A stretch of 64,000 bases of DNA. Origin: a virus. The position numbers and the translations under genes were made by a program. Location of the stretch: positions 1-64,000 of the IMG/VR virus record IMGVR_UViG_3300031162_001159; one strand, written 5' to 3'. The notes under the pieces are model-generated. The model did no database searches, was not told where the DNA came from, and was given only the letters and a program-made list of their open reading frames with translations. Shown piece after piece: positions 52,101 to 61,645 of this stretch (position 1 is the first letter of the stretch; each line of letters begins with the position of its first letter).

Positions 52101-55100
52101 AGGTTTACGCCAGTAGGTGGGGCGTCAAAACCTTTTAATCTAGGTCCGACAAGAGGTAATGAATTATTTTTTGCCCCTTTTGTCTGAGGAATAGAAAGAT
52201 CTAAAGATCTATTTTTAGTTAACGGCCCAATATATAATGGGAAGTTGTTATTATCGGCAGCAATACCAGCAGCATATAATGTATGCCCACCTGTTTTTGG
52301 AATGTGTCCCTGTGCAAAAAGAGGTCTATTACCACTTTGGGTAAGGTTGGAACCGATATATAGAGACAGGAATTCTGGACTATGAACATCAAAAGAGGAA
52401 TTAGTACCCTTTCTTCTATATGTCGTAGAATTCAAGTTTTCATTATAAACTATTTTGTAGTCAGAAAGATCTACACTAACATCAGAAGAAAAATTCCCCA
52501 ATGAACTTTCAAATATCTGCAAAGAACGAGAAGATACCCCCTTCTTTATATTGCTCTCACTTTCGTCTATATATGCAGAACTTAAAGATTCACCAATACG
52601 GATTTGGTTTGTCTCTGATGGGAAAGTCTCTATTATAGTATTTATGTCATCGGTTTCTGATATATCTGGAATAGCTATCTTTCTTGAAGCAAGGTCAAAT
52701 CTACGTAAAGATTTTTCCTCATAAAGAGAATAAGAAAGTCTAAGCGTTGCGTCCTGTATCTTAGAGGTACTTTCATAGAAGTTCCCACTGTTTAATCTAT
52801 CCCTGTCGTCCGTATAACAATCGACAGCACCTGATCTACGTTTTCTTATCTTGATACCCATAACAAGAGTCTTGTTAACGTTACCAGTATTGCTATAGCT
52901 ATCTTGTTGTTCATCAGAAGAATCTGTTAATTTACCCTCGACCAAACCATCTAAAAATATAGAAGGTGGAATATCAATATCGACACTATATGAACCATCA
53001 TCCTCTAATACAAAATTCCCTCCGTTATATGTTCCTAGATCATACGGTGTACCGCTGTCACAAGCACCATTAGAAATTGGTAAGACATATTGTGAACTAA
53101 TTGTATCTCTAGGATCATTAGGATAAAATACGAGCATTGGTGCGTCATCTTGAGCACCATTACGTTCAATACTTAATCTAACATTCAATGAGTTATATAT
53201 ATTAACATACCCTTGAAATCTTGGAATATCGAAGAATAGGATTAATGTATCATGTCTATAGTATGATTCTACAACAGAAACAGACCCATCAAAATTAGAA
53301 TCATAATTGTAGCCAACATATGGATTTTGGGCAGTTCCCATGTTGTCTGAATCATATCTTTCACGAAAGAAAAAATAGTTCTCTGGAGTTACCTGACCAG
53401 ATAGCGGATTTTTGGTTTTTGTATTCCAATTATCTTTAAATACCACATACTCTAAACTATCTCGATAGATAATTTTGTTTTTATGTATATCATATGCACC
53501 TGTCATATTGGCATCTGTCCAAGTATAAGTCTCTTCCGACTTACCACTATATGATAGATTACCATTTTTAACAAGACCCATTGATGTTAAATCAGACGTA
53601 GAAAGACCACTATAGAAGTCATCAGATTTAGCAATACACGGTGCTATCCTCTGTAATTGTTTATATACATTACCGACCTGTCTCTTATACAATAAAACAT
53701 AATCAACAGCATTTAGGGATTCGTTACCAAACTCATTAGTTAAACTAACTCCGTTTGTTAATAGATATTCACCATATTGAGATATATATTGACCATAATT
53801 TCTCCCCCATAGATCGGTTTCTTGAATCGTGATATCTGTAGGTGTCTCTATTCTGTCTATTTGGGTAAAATTATCATCTGTAACATCTATAGGATTAGAA
53901 TATTCAAATATCAATATTCCATCTTCTCTACCAAAGCAAAGAATGTCGTAGTTATATTCTATCCCGCTAAGCATTGATTCACTTGGGTCTTCATAAATAT
54001 CTTGTGACAATATAGTGTTAGCAATAGAAAAAGAGGCAGACCCCGTAGTGTCAACTTCTGTATTATAGATCTGCATTCTATATTTAGATGATATAGCGGT
54101 TGAGAAGAAGTCTTTAGATGTGGCGTCTTGTGTAAGGTTGTGTTGGTGTCCATTGCCCGTACCTCTACCGAATAGGTCAGACCAAACGCATGATCTACTA
54201 TTTCCAGAGGGTGTTGGGTTGGTCGAAATATCTAGCCAATATTGTTCACTAACTGCTGCATCGGCTATATCTATCAAAGAGGTTATGTTTTCTGGATTGG
54301 TTAATAGACTATCAATAGCTGCGTGGACATTCGCCCAAGGCTGATCTTCGGCAGAAATATATCCATCAGAACCAACACCACTCACCTGCCTATTGGTGTC
54401 GGTATCTATTCTGAATAGCTGTACCCGTCCAGAAGTTGGATAAGAGGGAACAAGTTGCTCCCTTCTCGTATCTGCTCCAAGTCTTGTGTATGTTACCGGA
54501 GATCCCGGCTCACCAACAGATAGAGCGTAGAATTCTTCGGCCCCCGTCTTTATTTTCATAATATCTAGTGAATAGCCGAAATACATTTTAGCTGGATAGT
54601 CTGAGTTGGACTTGTAGTTTAATTCAGATAGTCCAGTGGTTGCAGGAACCGCAGCGTCCCAGAGGGTTACATCGTTAAGGGTCTCGTTACTGTAGTTGCC
54701 ACCATAATTAGAGCTTGGGAGCGTTACATTATAACCATTAAGACCTGTGGGAGAACCATATGACCCATAATAATTCCATGATTGGTAGCTACTCTGTTCA
54801 GAATTACCAATACATGTCCACTCTAGACTGGTTAAATTATCAATAGTGCCGGGAGCTATAGAAAAATCTTCTACAGATCCCGCTTCGTCTGTTCGTGGAT
54901 CGCTAAATATTGTAAAAGTGTTGCTATCAACCACCTTAACATATACAATCCCATTAATATCAGATATCACATTACCTTCCCCAAACTCTCCAGAGATTTT
55001 AAGGATATCATAATCAGATAGATCGTGGTCTGTACTAGTTATTTCGTTGTTATTATAGGCTTCTATTTTTCCACTCTTCTTATAATAAACATCGATTTTA

Positions 55101-56023
55101 CCACAATCTTCAAATTGTGTAAGTTTTATAAGAGAGGCTGTGACATTTTTATTTATAGAAAAAAACCTATTTGTTACAGCACATGTGTAGCACAATTTTA
55201 CAAGTGGATCATCATTGCAAATTGTACATCCATCTTCATTTCCACTGCTAGAATATGGTGTGTCATAATATACGGGATAAGATTCATTGAGTCTCACCAA
55301 CTCAGCTTCTACGAAGTCGAAGAGTTCTACGCTAACAGCTATTTTCCCGGTGTCCTTTATATAATACCAATTGTTAGATGGTCCATCTAGCCATGTATTG
55401 TTAGCTTCGCAATTTGTCCTATTCTGATAGATCATACCATATTCGGAACTAGTTATAAATCCACCAAAAGAGTGATATGTGGTTTCCCCATTATATTCAA
55501 TCTTCAAATAAGTATCATAAAAATAAGTGTGGTATTCTGGATCTTCGCTATCAACAGTCTCTTCATTTATTTCTGGTGTATCTAAAGAATAATCCAACAT
55601 AATACCAAACATTAAATTGTAGGATTGGTCATCCTGATCTTCAAAAAGAATTCCGTCATTATAGCATACGGCATTGGCGGGTTCTTGCGAATAGGTTTGT
55701 TTTGCAACAGACGAAACATCTATAGACGATTTTATTGTCGCCGTATGATGAGGGTATCCAACAACACAAATATCATCCTTAATGACGATATCCTTTGGTT
55801 GACCGCAATTATTAGCTTGTTGGTCTACAAAATAAGCCTTGTCCGTTTTTGATACGGAGTTTATGCTATCATCCCAATTTGTAACCTCTGGGATTCCATT
55901 TTTCCTTTGCAAGAACAGCGGCATCACATGTTTTGTATCACTGCCTACAGACATCGGCATAGAACCGCTATCTGTGGCGTGACCATGTATATGTGCTGTT
56001 TTATTGTCAAAAATATCTGTCAT
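49124..56023 (-). CDS. Giant tail protein with short beta repeats and FG-GAP-like propeller, 2299 aa
   Basis: The N-terminus has repeats like SMPMSVG and VMPLFLQRK. A large middle part is beta-rich. About residues 1208-1460 carry a run of units of 18-25 residues with the theme G-x-x-P-L-Y-[ILM]-x-G-P-I-P-D-T-G (for example GNMPLYLDGH, GSIPLHIG). Residues of about 1510-1970 look like integrin-type FG-GAP propeller blades (GSIFAIGENTS, KLLVGEPGHG). About 1980-2299 is a second array (ELFIKTVEP, NTTLFLQRKG). It directly follows the tape measure, so a tail-tip or receptor-binding role is likely. Confidence 0.72.
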   Translation of the reverse strand: MTDIFDNKTAHIHGHATDSGSMPMSVGSDTKHVMPLFLQRKNGIPEVTNWDDSINSVSKTDKAYFVDQQANNCGQPKDIVIKDDICVVGYPHHTATIKSSIDVSSVAKQTYSQEPANAVCYNDGILFEDQDDQSYNLMFGIMLDYSLDTPEINEETVDSEDPEYHTYFYDTYLKIEYNGETTYHSFGGFITSSEYGMIYQNRTNCEANNTWLDGPSNNWYYIKDTGKIAVSVELFDFVEAELVRLNESYPVYYDTPYSSSGNEDGCTICNDDPLVKLCYTCAVTNRFFSINKNVTASLIKLTQFEDCGKIDVYYKKSGKIEAYNNNEITSTDHDLSDYDILKISGEFGEGNVISDINGIVYVKVVDSNTFTIFSDPRTDEAGSVEDFSIAPGTIDNLTSLEWTCIGNSEQSSYQSWNYYGSYGSPTGLNGYNVTLPSSNYGGNYSNETLNDVTLWDAAVPATTGLSELNYKSNSDYPAKMYFGYSLDIMKIKTGAEEFYALSVGEPGSPVTYTRLGADTRREQLVPSYPTSGRVQLFRIDTDTNRQVSGVGSDGYISAEDQPWANVHAAIDSLLTNPENITSLIDIADAAVSEQYWLDISTNPTPSGNSRSCVWSDLFGRGTGNGHQHNLTQDATSKDFFSTAISSKYRMQIYNTEVDTTGSASFSIANTILSQDIYEDPSESMLSGIEYNYDILCFGREDGILIFEYSNPIDVTDDNFTQIDRIETPTDITIQETDLWGRNYGQYISQYGEYLLTNGVSLTNEFGNESLNAVDYVLLYKRQVGNVYKQLQRIAPCIAKSDDFYSGLSTSDLTSMGLVKNGNLSYSGKSEETYTWTDANMTGAYDIHKNKIIYRDSLEYVVFKDNWNTKTKNPLSGQVTPENYFFFRERYDSDNMGTAQNPYVGYNYDSNFDGSVSVVESYYRHDTLILFFDIPRFQGYVNIYNSLNVRLSIERNGAQDDAPMLVFYPNDPRDTISSQYVLPISNGACDSGTPYDLGTYNGGNFVLEDDGSYSVDIDIPPSIFLDGLVEGKLTDSSDEQQDSYSNTGNVNKTLVMGIKIRKRRSGAVDCYTDDRDRLNSGNFYESTSKIQDATLRLSYSLYEEKSLRRFDLASRKIAIPDISETDDINTIIETFPSETNQIRIGESLSSAYIDESESNIKKGVSSRSLQIFESSLGNFSSDVSVDLSDYKIVYNENLNSTTYRRKGTNSSFDVHSPEFLSLYIGSNLTQSGNRPLFAQGHIPKTGGHTLYAAGIAADNNNFPLYIGPLTKNRSLDLSIPQTKGAKNNSLPLVGPRLKGFDAPPTGVNLYMETPDIDGDKDLYIKAPIPDTGNINLHTFGPIKDTGNMPLYLDGHRRFNTPVGRPPLYMAGMIPDTGSIPLHIGREQNTGVLPLSISGPIPTSNSAPLYMLSPYNENLKLSMPETKGGATQGATLVMYDFREEKSLDISMSGPIPDSSETTLFTKYSPTNTNNIDDNPHNPCKLTGPDYKFDKTSNSENLVGNHNSITNLEELNGVGFNEIEDNNGLTTLGENIKSAPSDASTADLFYSQDRINRAYASNGSIFAIGENTSIQNAPENKNGLIVYDVSNGSLSNKRVFNLLPEIDASIYIPKSKITYKDIAVSDSGKIAFSIHVNFTNGSTQVGREYLVILNSDFSVNTVVTSENAVGTKTYLETNKRIADSIVWDGEDLYHSEQTSIFGRVVRRDSSDYGTKTVVAEFEDTADFSNYESNLVYNQYLKAGFGHRIVLTNDKLIVSAPLLDPYMANNTITSYTQYSPRGAVYIFNRSGNTFTYSEAVYAGGLTSSTITPTSFVATTTSFDVRYFGYSIDYSENSKKLLVGEPGHGNTSTNGGYGRAYTYDIGNVASIVRTNSPTTVEENSLFGLFVGLCDHYTEFVMSRESTGKIYNINTGVEYAFDSALTDDEVDQYIPDLQTLTNTSQESQVMKIVNLGADKIIVGRKFNYTFGFTNETLFKLTALNAGKPSNLDLFIKTVESYDGDVPLVIEPNHPGYMTLTLPVIGDNNALEMTLKVPEGYNNSMTLDMTNTDSQDITTFIKGLFEEKTTERELFIKTVEPISSSTNLVYAYPYDPLYKLNLSIRAADPSQQWGSSSLFVDEGTVTRTAVDSNSSINLQTLGDDGIKNIQQGLSMQVEGGNVGYANARPTLYMEGQPSVAVDKYIPMFIQVDDPTGSSSDNLNLSLYNNEASGTVTNLSKGNPLYIINSVPTNTNTTLFLQRKGLGGGEELTGNKNLFVKGPDKDNNIPLYTTSAFGDTASKNLVIPDTIGAPSGDKPLMIRGYEE

Positions 56024-56037
56024 TTGTAAAACCTATA

Positions 56038-59000
56038 TTAAGCTGGTAGCTCTGTTTGTGAAGTTAACGATTTTGGAAGTCCGCTAGCATCTAACTGTGG
56101 AGCTATTAAATCCCTAACCTTTTCAGCAATCCTAGTTTCGGAATCTGATGTCAACATTACGTCACCAGTAAATTCAAAGCTTCCAGTAACCTGTAGACCA
56201 GCAGCCGCCGCATTATTATTCTTTGAAGGTAAGTTGTCTTGAAGTATCTTAGTCAAATTAGTAAAGAAATTATATTCTAACTCTTGTCTCTTATCAATAA
56301 AGGTCTGTTGTCTCGCACTCTCTAAATCGATCAAAGCTGTTCTAGCTGCTATTTCTTCTCTACGCACATCGTTAAAGAGTCTCTGCAACTGTTCGACTTC
56401 TGTACTAGAATCATTCCTCACTCTATTTTTTTCTTGCTCATTCAATCTTCTTCCTAGCAAGTTTTGTAAGGTCTGAATATTCAACTCACCCTTAATTTGT
56501 GATCCAGTAAGTCCGGGAGCCAATTCAACATTAGCAAATTGATCTAACAATTGACCAACAACAGGTCTAAACTGATCTGGAATGCTTTCAATATTACCAG
56601 TTGCCAAAACCGTATTAAGGGCTGAAAAGTTTCTCTGTATATCCTGTCTTCCTTGGTTAGTCGCGAACGTAAAGTCCGTCAAGGAATCAGTAAAGGCTTT
56701 AACCTTAGATTGCTCAAAATCTATCTCAGCAAGAATATCTCCCGCACGACCAGACTGATCGGCAAGCTCTTTTAATCTCTCTGTGGCTCTAGCAGCGGTG
56801 TCTGCAAGTTCTGTTGCTTTAAATGATTCTCTTTCTCTATCTTTAACAGACAATGAAAGATCTTGTGCTTTATTTGCAGCTTCTAAACCATCCCGTCTAC
56901 TATCTCCTATTATTCCTGTATTTCCTCCCCCGGATGGATTACGCTTAAAAAGTTGATCAACAGACAGACCACCAAAACCACCAGCAGCGTCTCTTTCTCT
57001 TCTTATTCTCTCTTTCTCTGCTAAGCTGAACCTTCCCCCTCTAGAGGTAGCGACCTGTTCGGCTCTCGTTCTTTTTTGATCAACTCCACCAATTTCAAGT
57101 CCTCTAATTTTCCCCTCTGATTCAATTATAGCCTTGGTAAGACTGTTCATACTCTTTAAATATGAATTATTTGCCTCAACTATACTTTTAATTAAAGCTT
57201 CTAGGTCAGCACCTTCTTGTCCTATTAGGTCTTTAATCAAAGAATCTTGAAAACTACCATCAGTTAATTGTCCTGCTAAACTAAGCCCATCTGTAGAAGA
57301 TCTTTTTCCTTCAATTATTTTATTAAGGGACTTCTCAAGAGCATCTGGTAGATTTGCTGTGACCTTTTTGAAACCACTACCTTCTTGGTCAAGTCTCAGA
57401 CTATCAGAAAGTTCACTAAAGAAATCACCATCTAATTTTTTAACCCCTTCCGCTAATGTCTTTGATCTATCTAATATCTCCGAAGCTGGACCCCCAAGAG
57501 CCGCAAAATCAGCCTCTAATTGATCTGTAAATTTATCTATATTTCCAACACCGGAAAACCCAGAAAAACTAGATTCTCTAGCTGTCGTGTCACCCAATGT
57601 TGTAGCAACACTGCTCTCTGTGTTTGCTATAAGCCTTTGAATATCTGCCACTGCATTTAGAGCATCCCTTAATCTGTTAGCAGCCTGAATTTCTTGTTCT
57701 CGTGCAGCAACAACCAATGCGGTACTATCAGCTAATCCCTTAGCTCCATCTCTATAATCCTTAAACTCATCTTCAATTTGCTGAGTCCATACAATATTAC
57801 CATTAGAAGCAAGACCATTAATCTGTTGAGAGGCTTTTTCTAACTTATTAAATTCCTCTTCATAGACCGCGAAAGCTTCTTCTGGGGTTGCACCACCCTC
57901 TACTTGTGCTATAATCCCCTTATTAATTACTCCTAACCTACTGCTAACAGTATCTTTTAATGAATTAATTGTCTCGTTTAGGGATGCATCTACAGAATCG
58001 ATGATGGCTCCCGATGTCTCTATAAATTGCTTATCCTTACGAACCGTCTTTGCTCCCGCGAATCGAGTAGCCGCATTACCTCCCTCAATATCCCTTACTC
58101 TGTCACGAGAAGCTTCCCTAGCCCTACTTAGAAGTTCTACTTTACGTTTTGACTTTTTCGCTTTAGAAAGACTAGAATCTAATTGGTCAAAAGCTAAGTC
58201 TTTATCTCCTTTATCAAAAGACTCTTGAGCTGATTTATTTTCTCTTGATGCTTCCCCTGCATTGGTAATAGAATTTCTTGCGACTGTACCAATCGATGTT
58301 GGTTGTCCATCGACCCTCACCCCCACTTTATCAAGAGTATTGGTAAGATCTTTTATCTTCCTATCATTCCCTATTGATCCTTTTAGAAACTTCTCTAGGG
58401 ATTTTAATCCGGGGTCAATAACTTTTTCCTTCTCTATCTTCTGAAGGTTTTCTGCTGCTTTCGCTGCTGATACGCTAAAAAATTGAAGTACAGAAATTAA
58501 GCTAATAATAATAAAAACTACCTTACCTATTGGACCCGCTAGAGCTAGAAGACCCTTACCCCCCTTGGCTACAGCAGCATTACCACTAGCTGCTAATTTC
58601 GCCGCAAACGCAGTCAAAGCTTGTCCTACAGTGCCAAGTAAACCAACCAATACGGTAAACTGAGAAATACTAGCCCCAAGTCCAGCTTCAACCTCACTAC
58701 TAAAAATTCCAAGTTGTGATACTGTTGCAGCTACAGTCCCACCCAAAAATGCAAAGTTTTGAGCAAGAGCAAAGGATTTGTTTAGAGACTCCCCTTTTGC
58801 ACTTATTAACTCTTTCTCTTTCTTAGCAGATTCTTCCGCAGTAGATGCCGCTTTTTTCGCAGCAATCGCAGCACTTTCTTGAGAAGCCTTAATATCTTTT
58901 ACCGCACCACCAGCCTCTTCTACAGCTTTAGTCAATGCATCAAAATCTGACTCACCTTCTTGTAGAGCAGTTGAAAAAGTAGGGAGTATTTTATTGATCT

Positions 59001-61515
59001 TATCGACATTCACACCAGCGTTGGATAGTTGCTTCCCAAGACCCAGCACCTTAGAACTAATATCTGGGAATTGAGATGTTGAAACACCAACGTTTCCTCC
59101 ACCCGCAAATTTTTGTACGTTACCAACAGCACCACCCTTGTTAAATCCGGCAACGCCCGTTTTATTCATCTTTTCAAGACTATTCAGACCAATCTTTTGT
59201 GCTGATTTCTTATTAAGAACAAACTCTCCGGGGGTAAGCATAGCGGGAACAGTATCTTCTATAGAACCGCCACTCGCAAACTTAGGGATAATACCACCGC
59301 GATTCCTCTTAACAATATTAAAATCATTAGATGTCAACTGACCACTTTTAACTGCTGCTAATACTTTGTTAGCAATAGAACCAGAACCAGATTGTACAGT
59401 ATCAGAAGATTGGGTTCTTTTTGCATCAAGTAATCTACCACTAACCGATGGATCAAATATATTCCCCAATCTTTTCTTTTGTTCATTTGATGGATTGACA
59501 AAATCGAAAGTAGCACCCGGATCAGATAAATTTGACCCACTTAATGCAGAGATAAACCCTTCAAAAATAAATCCCTCTATGGAACTTAAATCAAGCTTAT
59601 CAACAGCTTTTGATGCTGCTACTTTTTCATCAATATTCAATGGGTCAATTTCAAGTGCTGACATTGTTCTAGCCGCCGCCTGATTAATGGCTATTTCAAT
59701 ATTGTCTTTTGTGCTTCTCTGTAATTCGCTAGAAGCCTTATTTTGTAGAAGACCCGTATAAATATTCCCCTCGATTCTTCTAACTCCCTTTAATCCCGGA
59801 AGTTCCTCACCTTTCGGAAGATTTTTTGCAATCCCCTTGGTCCCTCCAGCCCCTTTTTGCAAGAACAAACCACCAACTACCCCATCCTTTAATCTAGCTG
59901 TCTTTGGCCCCTTTTCTCTAAGCCTTTTTTTTCTGAATGCCTCTGCATTTTTTTCTGCTGCTGTTCCACCTTTAGCAAATTTCTGTACAGATCCTCCAGC
60001 ATTCATCTGTGCTAGATTGTTCGCACCTATACTCTCCACGCTTTTTTTCTTAATCACGAACTCACCCGGAGTCAACATCGCAGGCACAGTATCTCTATTG
60101 CCAGATCCGGGAACGAATCCACCCTTAGCAAATTTAGGAATAGGACCACCTTGATTTCTCCCCAATAGTCCAGAGGAGAATCCAGTCAATGAACGCCCCA
60201 GCTTAATTCCCGCAAATACGGTCAAGAGAGGTATCAAAGGAATTAATGAATCCCCGACCTTAATTAAAGCCTGAGCTAGAGCAAGAGATATATCAACAAT
60301 TTCCTTAAAACCTTCACTCTCAGTGAACCTACGGAACAAAGCCTTAAACTGCTCATTAACCTTGGCAATTCTAACAGAAAGAGCTTGTTGTGCTGTAGCG
60401 GCATCCTCAGTAATAGAATTTTCACCCGCTTGTGCGGCTGCTAATGCTTCTGTGCTAACTTTGAATTCCTTAATAAGTGGAATAACTTTACCAATCTGAC
60501 GGAAACCACCAAGACCTTCAACGATTTGGTTGAATCTAAAGTCACGAGGATCTAAGCTTCTTAACCCAATAGAGAGTCTTTTAATAGCCTCTAATGGACC
60601 AACAAACTTACCTTCCGCATCTTGTAATACGATACCAAGCTCTTTTAATTGTTCGATTGTGTCAACACGCTGAATACGTGTAAAGATAGTGCGGAAACCA
60701 GTAGCGATAGTATCGGCAGACTCACGAGTAGTCGCACGCACAGAGGTGAACACAGCCAAAAGTTCATTCAAGCTACCACCAGCAGCTTCGAAAATACCAC
60801 CTGTCTTACGAATAACAGTAATCAAGTCTGATGATTCTACAGCAAATTGTTTAGATACTTCGTTAATAGCACCAAGCGAATCTTCTAAGAACTTAATTTC
60901 GTCGCCTGTGCTTCTCGCCTCTGTTTTAAACTGATTAAGTAAAGCGATAGCACCTTCTGTGGTATCAGCAATATTATCAAAAGTAGGAGCAAGAGTCGTT
61001 TGTGCAAGGACTTTAAGAGCACGAGTTGCATCTTGAGAAGCGATACCAGCCTGTGATAGAACCCTAGCGGTCTTTAAAATATCTCCAGAAGAAACACCAA
61101 ATGTGGTTGATAGCTTCGTAATTTCTTTTGTCAGACTTCCTAGATCTTTAATCGTTTTACCCGTAACTTGAGATATACGGACTAGCTCTCTCTGAAAATC
61201 TATAGCCTCAGAAATAGCATCTTTTATTCCTCTTGTTAGTCCCAAGAACAGACCTGTAACAATAGCCACACTACCAAATCTTCTTGTCGCAGTACCAAAC
61301 GTTCGTCCCAAAGAGTCTACATTTTTTTCTGTAGCCTTGGCACTTTTACCAATATTGTTTATTTGTCCAACAGTCTGTTGGATTTGTTTGTTATTAGCAT
61401 CAAGACGTACATTCACCGCAACGCCCTGTAATTGGCGATTTATTTGGTTAACCGTCTGTCTAGCTTGAGAATTAGACGGAGCTTGTAATTGTATCTGACC
61501 TACCAAGTTGTACAT
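56038..61515 (-). CDS. Tail tape measure protein, 1825 aa
   Basis: The first 400 residues match the TP901-type tape-measure core: ATRRFGSVAIVTGLFLGLTRG, TTFGVSSGDILKTARVLSQAG and TRESADTIATGFRTIFTRIQ. Two copies of a GGxxPxFAxGG...DTVPAMLTPGEFVI block occur near residues 475 and 755. A hydrophobic segment (KVVFIIISLISVLQFF) lies near 1000. The rest is helical and Ala/Lys/Asp-rich. At the usual 1.5 angstroms per residue it would set a tail of roughly 270 nm, which is an estimate. The 130-base upstream gap holds a hairpin and a late-promoter-like sequence. Confidence 0.93.
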   Translation of the reverse strand: MYNLVGQIQLQAPSNSQARQTVNQINRQLQGVAVNVRLDANNKQIQQTVGQINNIGKSAKATEKNVDSLGRTFGTATRRFGSVAIVTGLFLGLTRGIKDAISEAIDFQRELVRISQVTGKTIKDLGSLTKEITKLSTTFGVSSGDILKTARVLSQAGIASQDATRALKVLAQTTLAPTFDNIADTTEGAIALLNQFKTEARSTGDEIKFLEDSLGAINEVSKQFAVESSDLITVIRKTGGIFEAAGGSLNELLAVFTSVRATTRESADTIATGFRTIFTRIQRVDTIEQLKELGIVLQDAEGKFVGPLEAIKRLSIGLRSLDPRDFRFNQIVEGLGGFRQIGKVIPLIKEFKVSTEALAAAQAGENSITEDAATAQQALSVRIAKVNEQFKALFRRFTESEGFKEIVDISLALAQALIKVGDSLIPLIPLLTVFAGIKLGRSLTGFSSGLLGRNQGGPIPKFAKGGFVPGSGNRDTVPAMLTPGEFVIKKKSVESIGANNLAQMNAGGSVQKFAKGGTAAEKNAEAFRKKRLREKGPKTARLKDGVVGGLFLQKGAGGTKGIAKNLPKGEELPGLKGVRRIEGNIYTGLLQNKASSELQRSTKDNIEIAINQAAARTMSALEIDPLNIDEKVAASKAVDKLDLSSIEGFIFEGFISALSGSNLSDPGATFDFVNPSNEQKKRLGNIFDPSVSGRLLDAKRTQSSDTVQSGSGSIANKVLAAVKSGQLTSNDFNIVKRNRGGIIPKFASGGSIEDTVPAMLTPGEFVLNKKSAQKIGLNSLEKMNKTGVAGFNKGGAVGNVQKFAGGGNVGVSTSQFPDISSKVLGLGKQLSNAGVNVDKINKILPTFSTALQEGESDFDALTKAVEEAGGAVKDIKASQESAAIAAKKAASTAEESAKKEKELISAKGESLNKSFALAQNFAFLGGTVAATVSQLGIFSSEVEAGLGASISQFTVLVGLLGTVGQALTAFAAKLAASGNAAVAKGGKGLLALAGPIGKVVFIIISLISVLQFFSVSAAKAAENLQKIEKEKVIDPGLKSLEKFLKGSIGNDRKIKDLTNTLDKVGVRVDGQPTSIGTVARNSITNAGEASRENKSAQESFDKGDKDLAFDQLDSSLSKAKKSKRKVELLSRAREASRDRVRDIEGGNAATRFAGAKTVRKDKQFIETSGAIIDSVDASLNETINSLKDTVSSRLGVINKGIIAQVEGGATPEEAFAVYEEEFNKLEKASQQINGLASNGNIVWTQQIEDEFKDYRDGAKGLADSTALVVAAREQEIQAANRLRDALNAVADIQRLIANTESSVATTLGDTTARESSFSGFSGVGNIDKFTDQLEADFAALGGPASEILDRSKTLAEGVKKLDGDFFSELSDSLRLDQEGSGFKKVTANLPDALEKSLNKIIEGKRSSTDGLSLAGQLTDGSFQDSLIKDLIGQEGADLEALIKSIVEANNSYLKSMNSLTKAIIESEGKIRGLEIGGVDQKRTRAEQVATSRGGRFSLAEKERIRRERDAAGGFGGLSVDQLFKRNPSGGGNTGIIGDSRRDGLEAANKAQDLSLSVKDRERESFKATELADTAARATERLKELADQSGRAGDILAEIDFEQSKVKAFTDSLTDFTFATNQGRQDIQRNFSALNTVLATGNIESIPDQFRPVVGQLLDQFANVELAPGLTGSQIKGELNIQTLQNLLGRRLNEQEKNRVRNDSSTEVEQLQRLFNDVRREEIAARTALIDLESARQQTFIDKRQELEYNFFTNLTKILQDNLPSKNNNAAAAGLQVTGSFEFTGDVMLTSDSETRIAEKVRDLIAPQLDASGLPKSLTSQTELPA

Positions 61516-61542
61516 ATTTTATTCCATTTTAGTATAGCAAAT

Positions 61543-61596
61543 AAAAAAGGGACAGTGCCACTAGGTTGATTTAACTCTTCCCAATAACATGTCCCT
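61543..61596 (-). terminator. Long hairpin with U-run in the tape-measure leader
   Basis: Read on the - strand, AGGGACA plus TGTTATTGGG (61596 to 61580) pairs with CCTAGTGGCA plus TGTCCCT (61565 to 61548) with one bulged C and a 14-base loop, then six Us. Five of the pairs are G-U on this strand and would be A-C mismatches on the other, so the structure is specific to leftward RNA. It could terminate the upstream chaperone transcripts or act as a leader structure. Confidence 0.6.
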
Positions 61597-61599
61597 ATA

Positions 61600-61607
61600 T
61601 ATTTATA
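61600..61607 (-). promoter_or_regulatory. T4-late-type promoter sequence (TATAAATA)
   Basis: On the - strand the gap before the tape-measure gene contains TATAAATA, the consensus of T4-type late promoters. The predicted start is near 61594, at the base of the hairpin. With only one clear example in an AT-rich gap, chance is possible. No phage late sigma factor is visible in the window. Confidence 0.4.
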
Positions 61608-61645
61608 CACAATATTAGCGTTTATTTATGCTATTTTGTGAATAT

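Noticed and set aside
51640-52400. Repeats considered as a CRISPR array
   Set aside because: The similarity is at protein level with variable unit length in an open frame; there are no identical DNA repeats and spacers.
55150-55157. Another TATAAATA on the - strand
   Set aside because: It is inside the 2299-aa gene and has no gap or start nearby, so it is probably chance.
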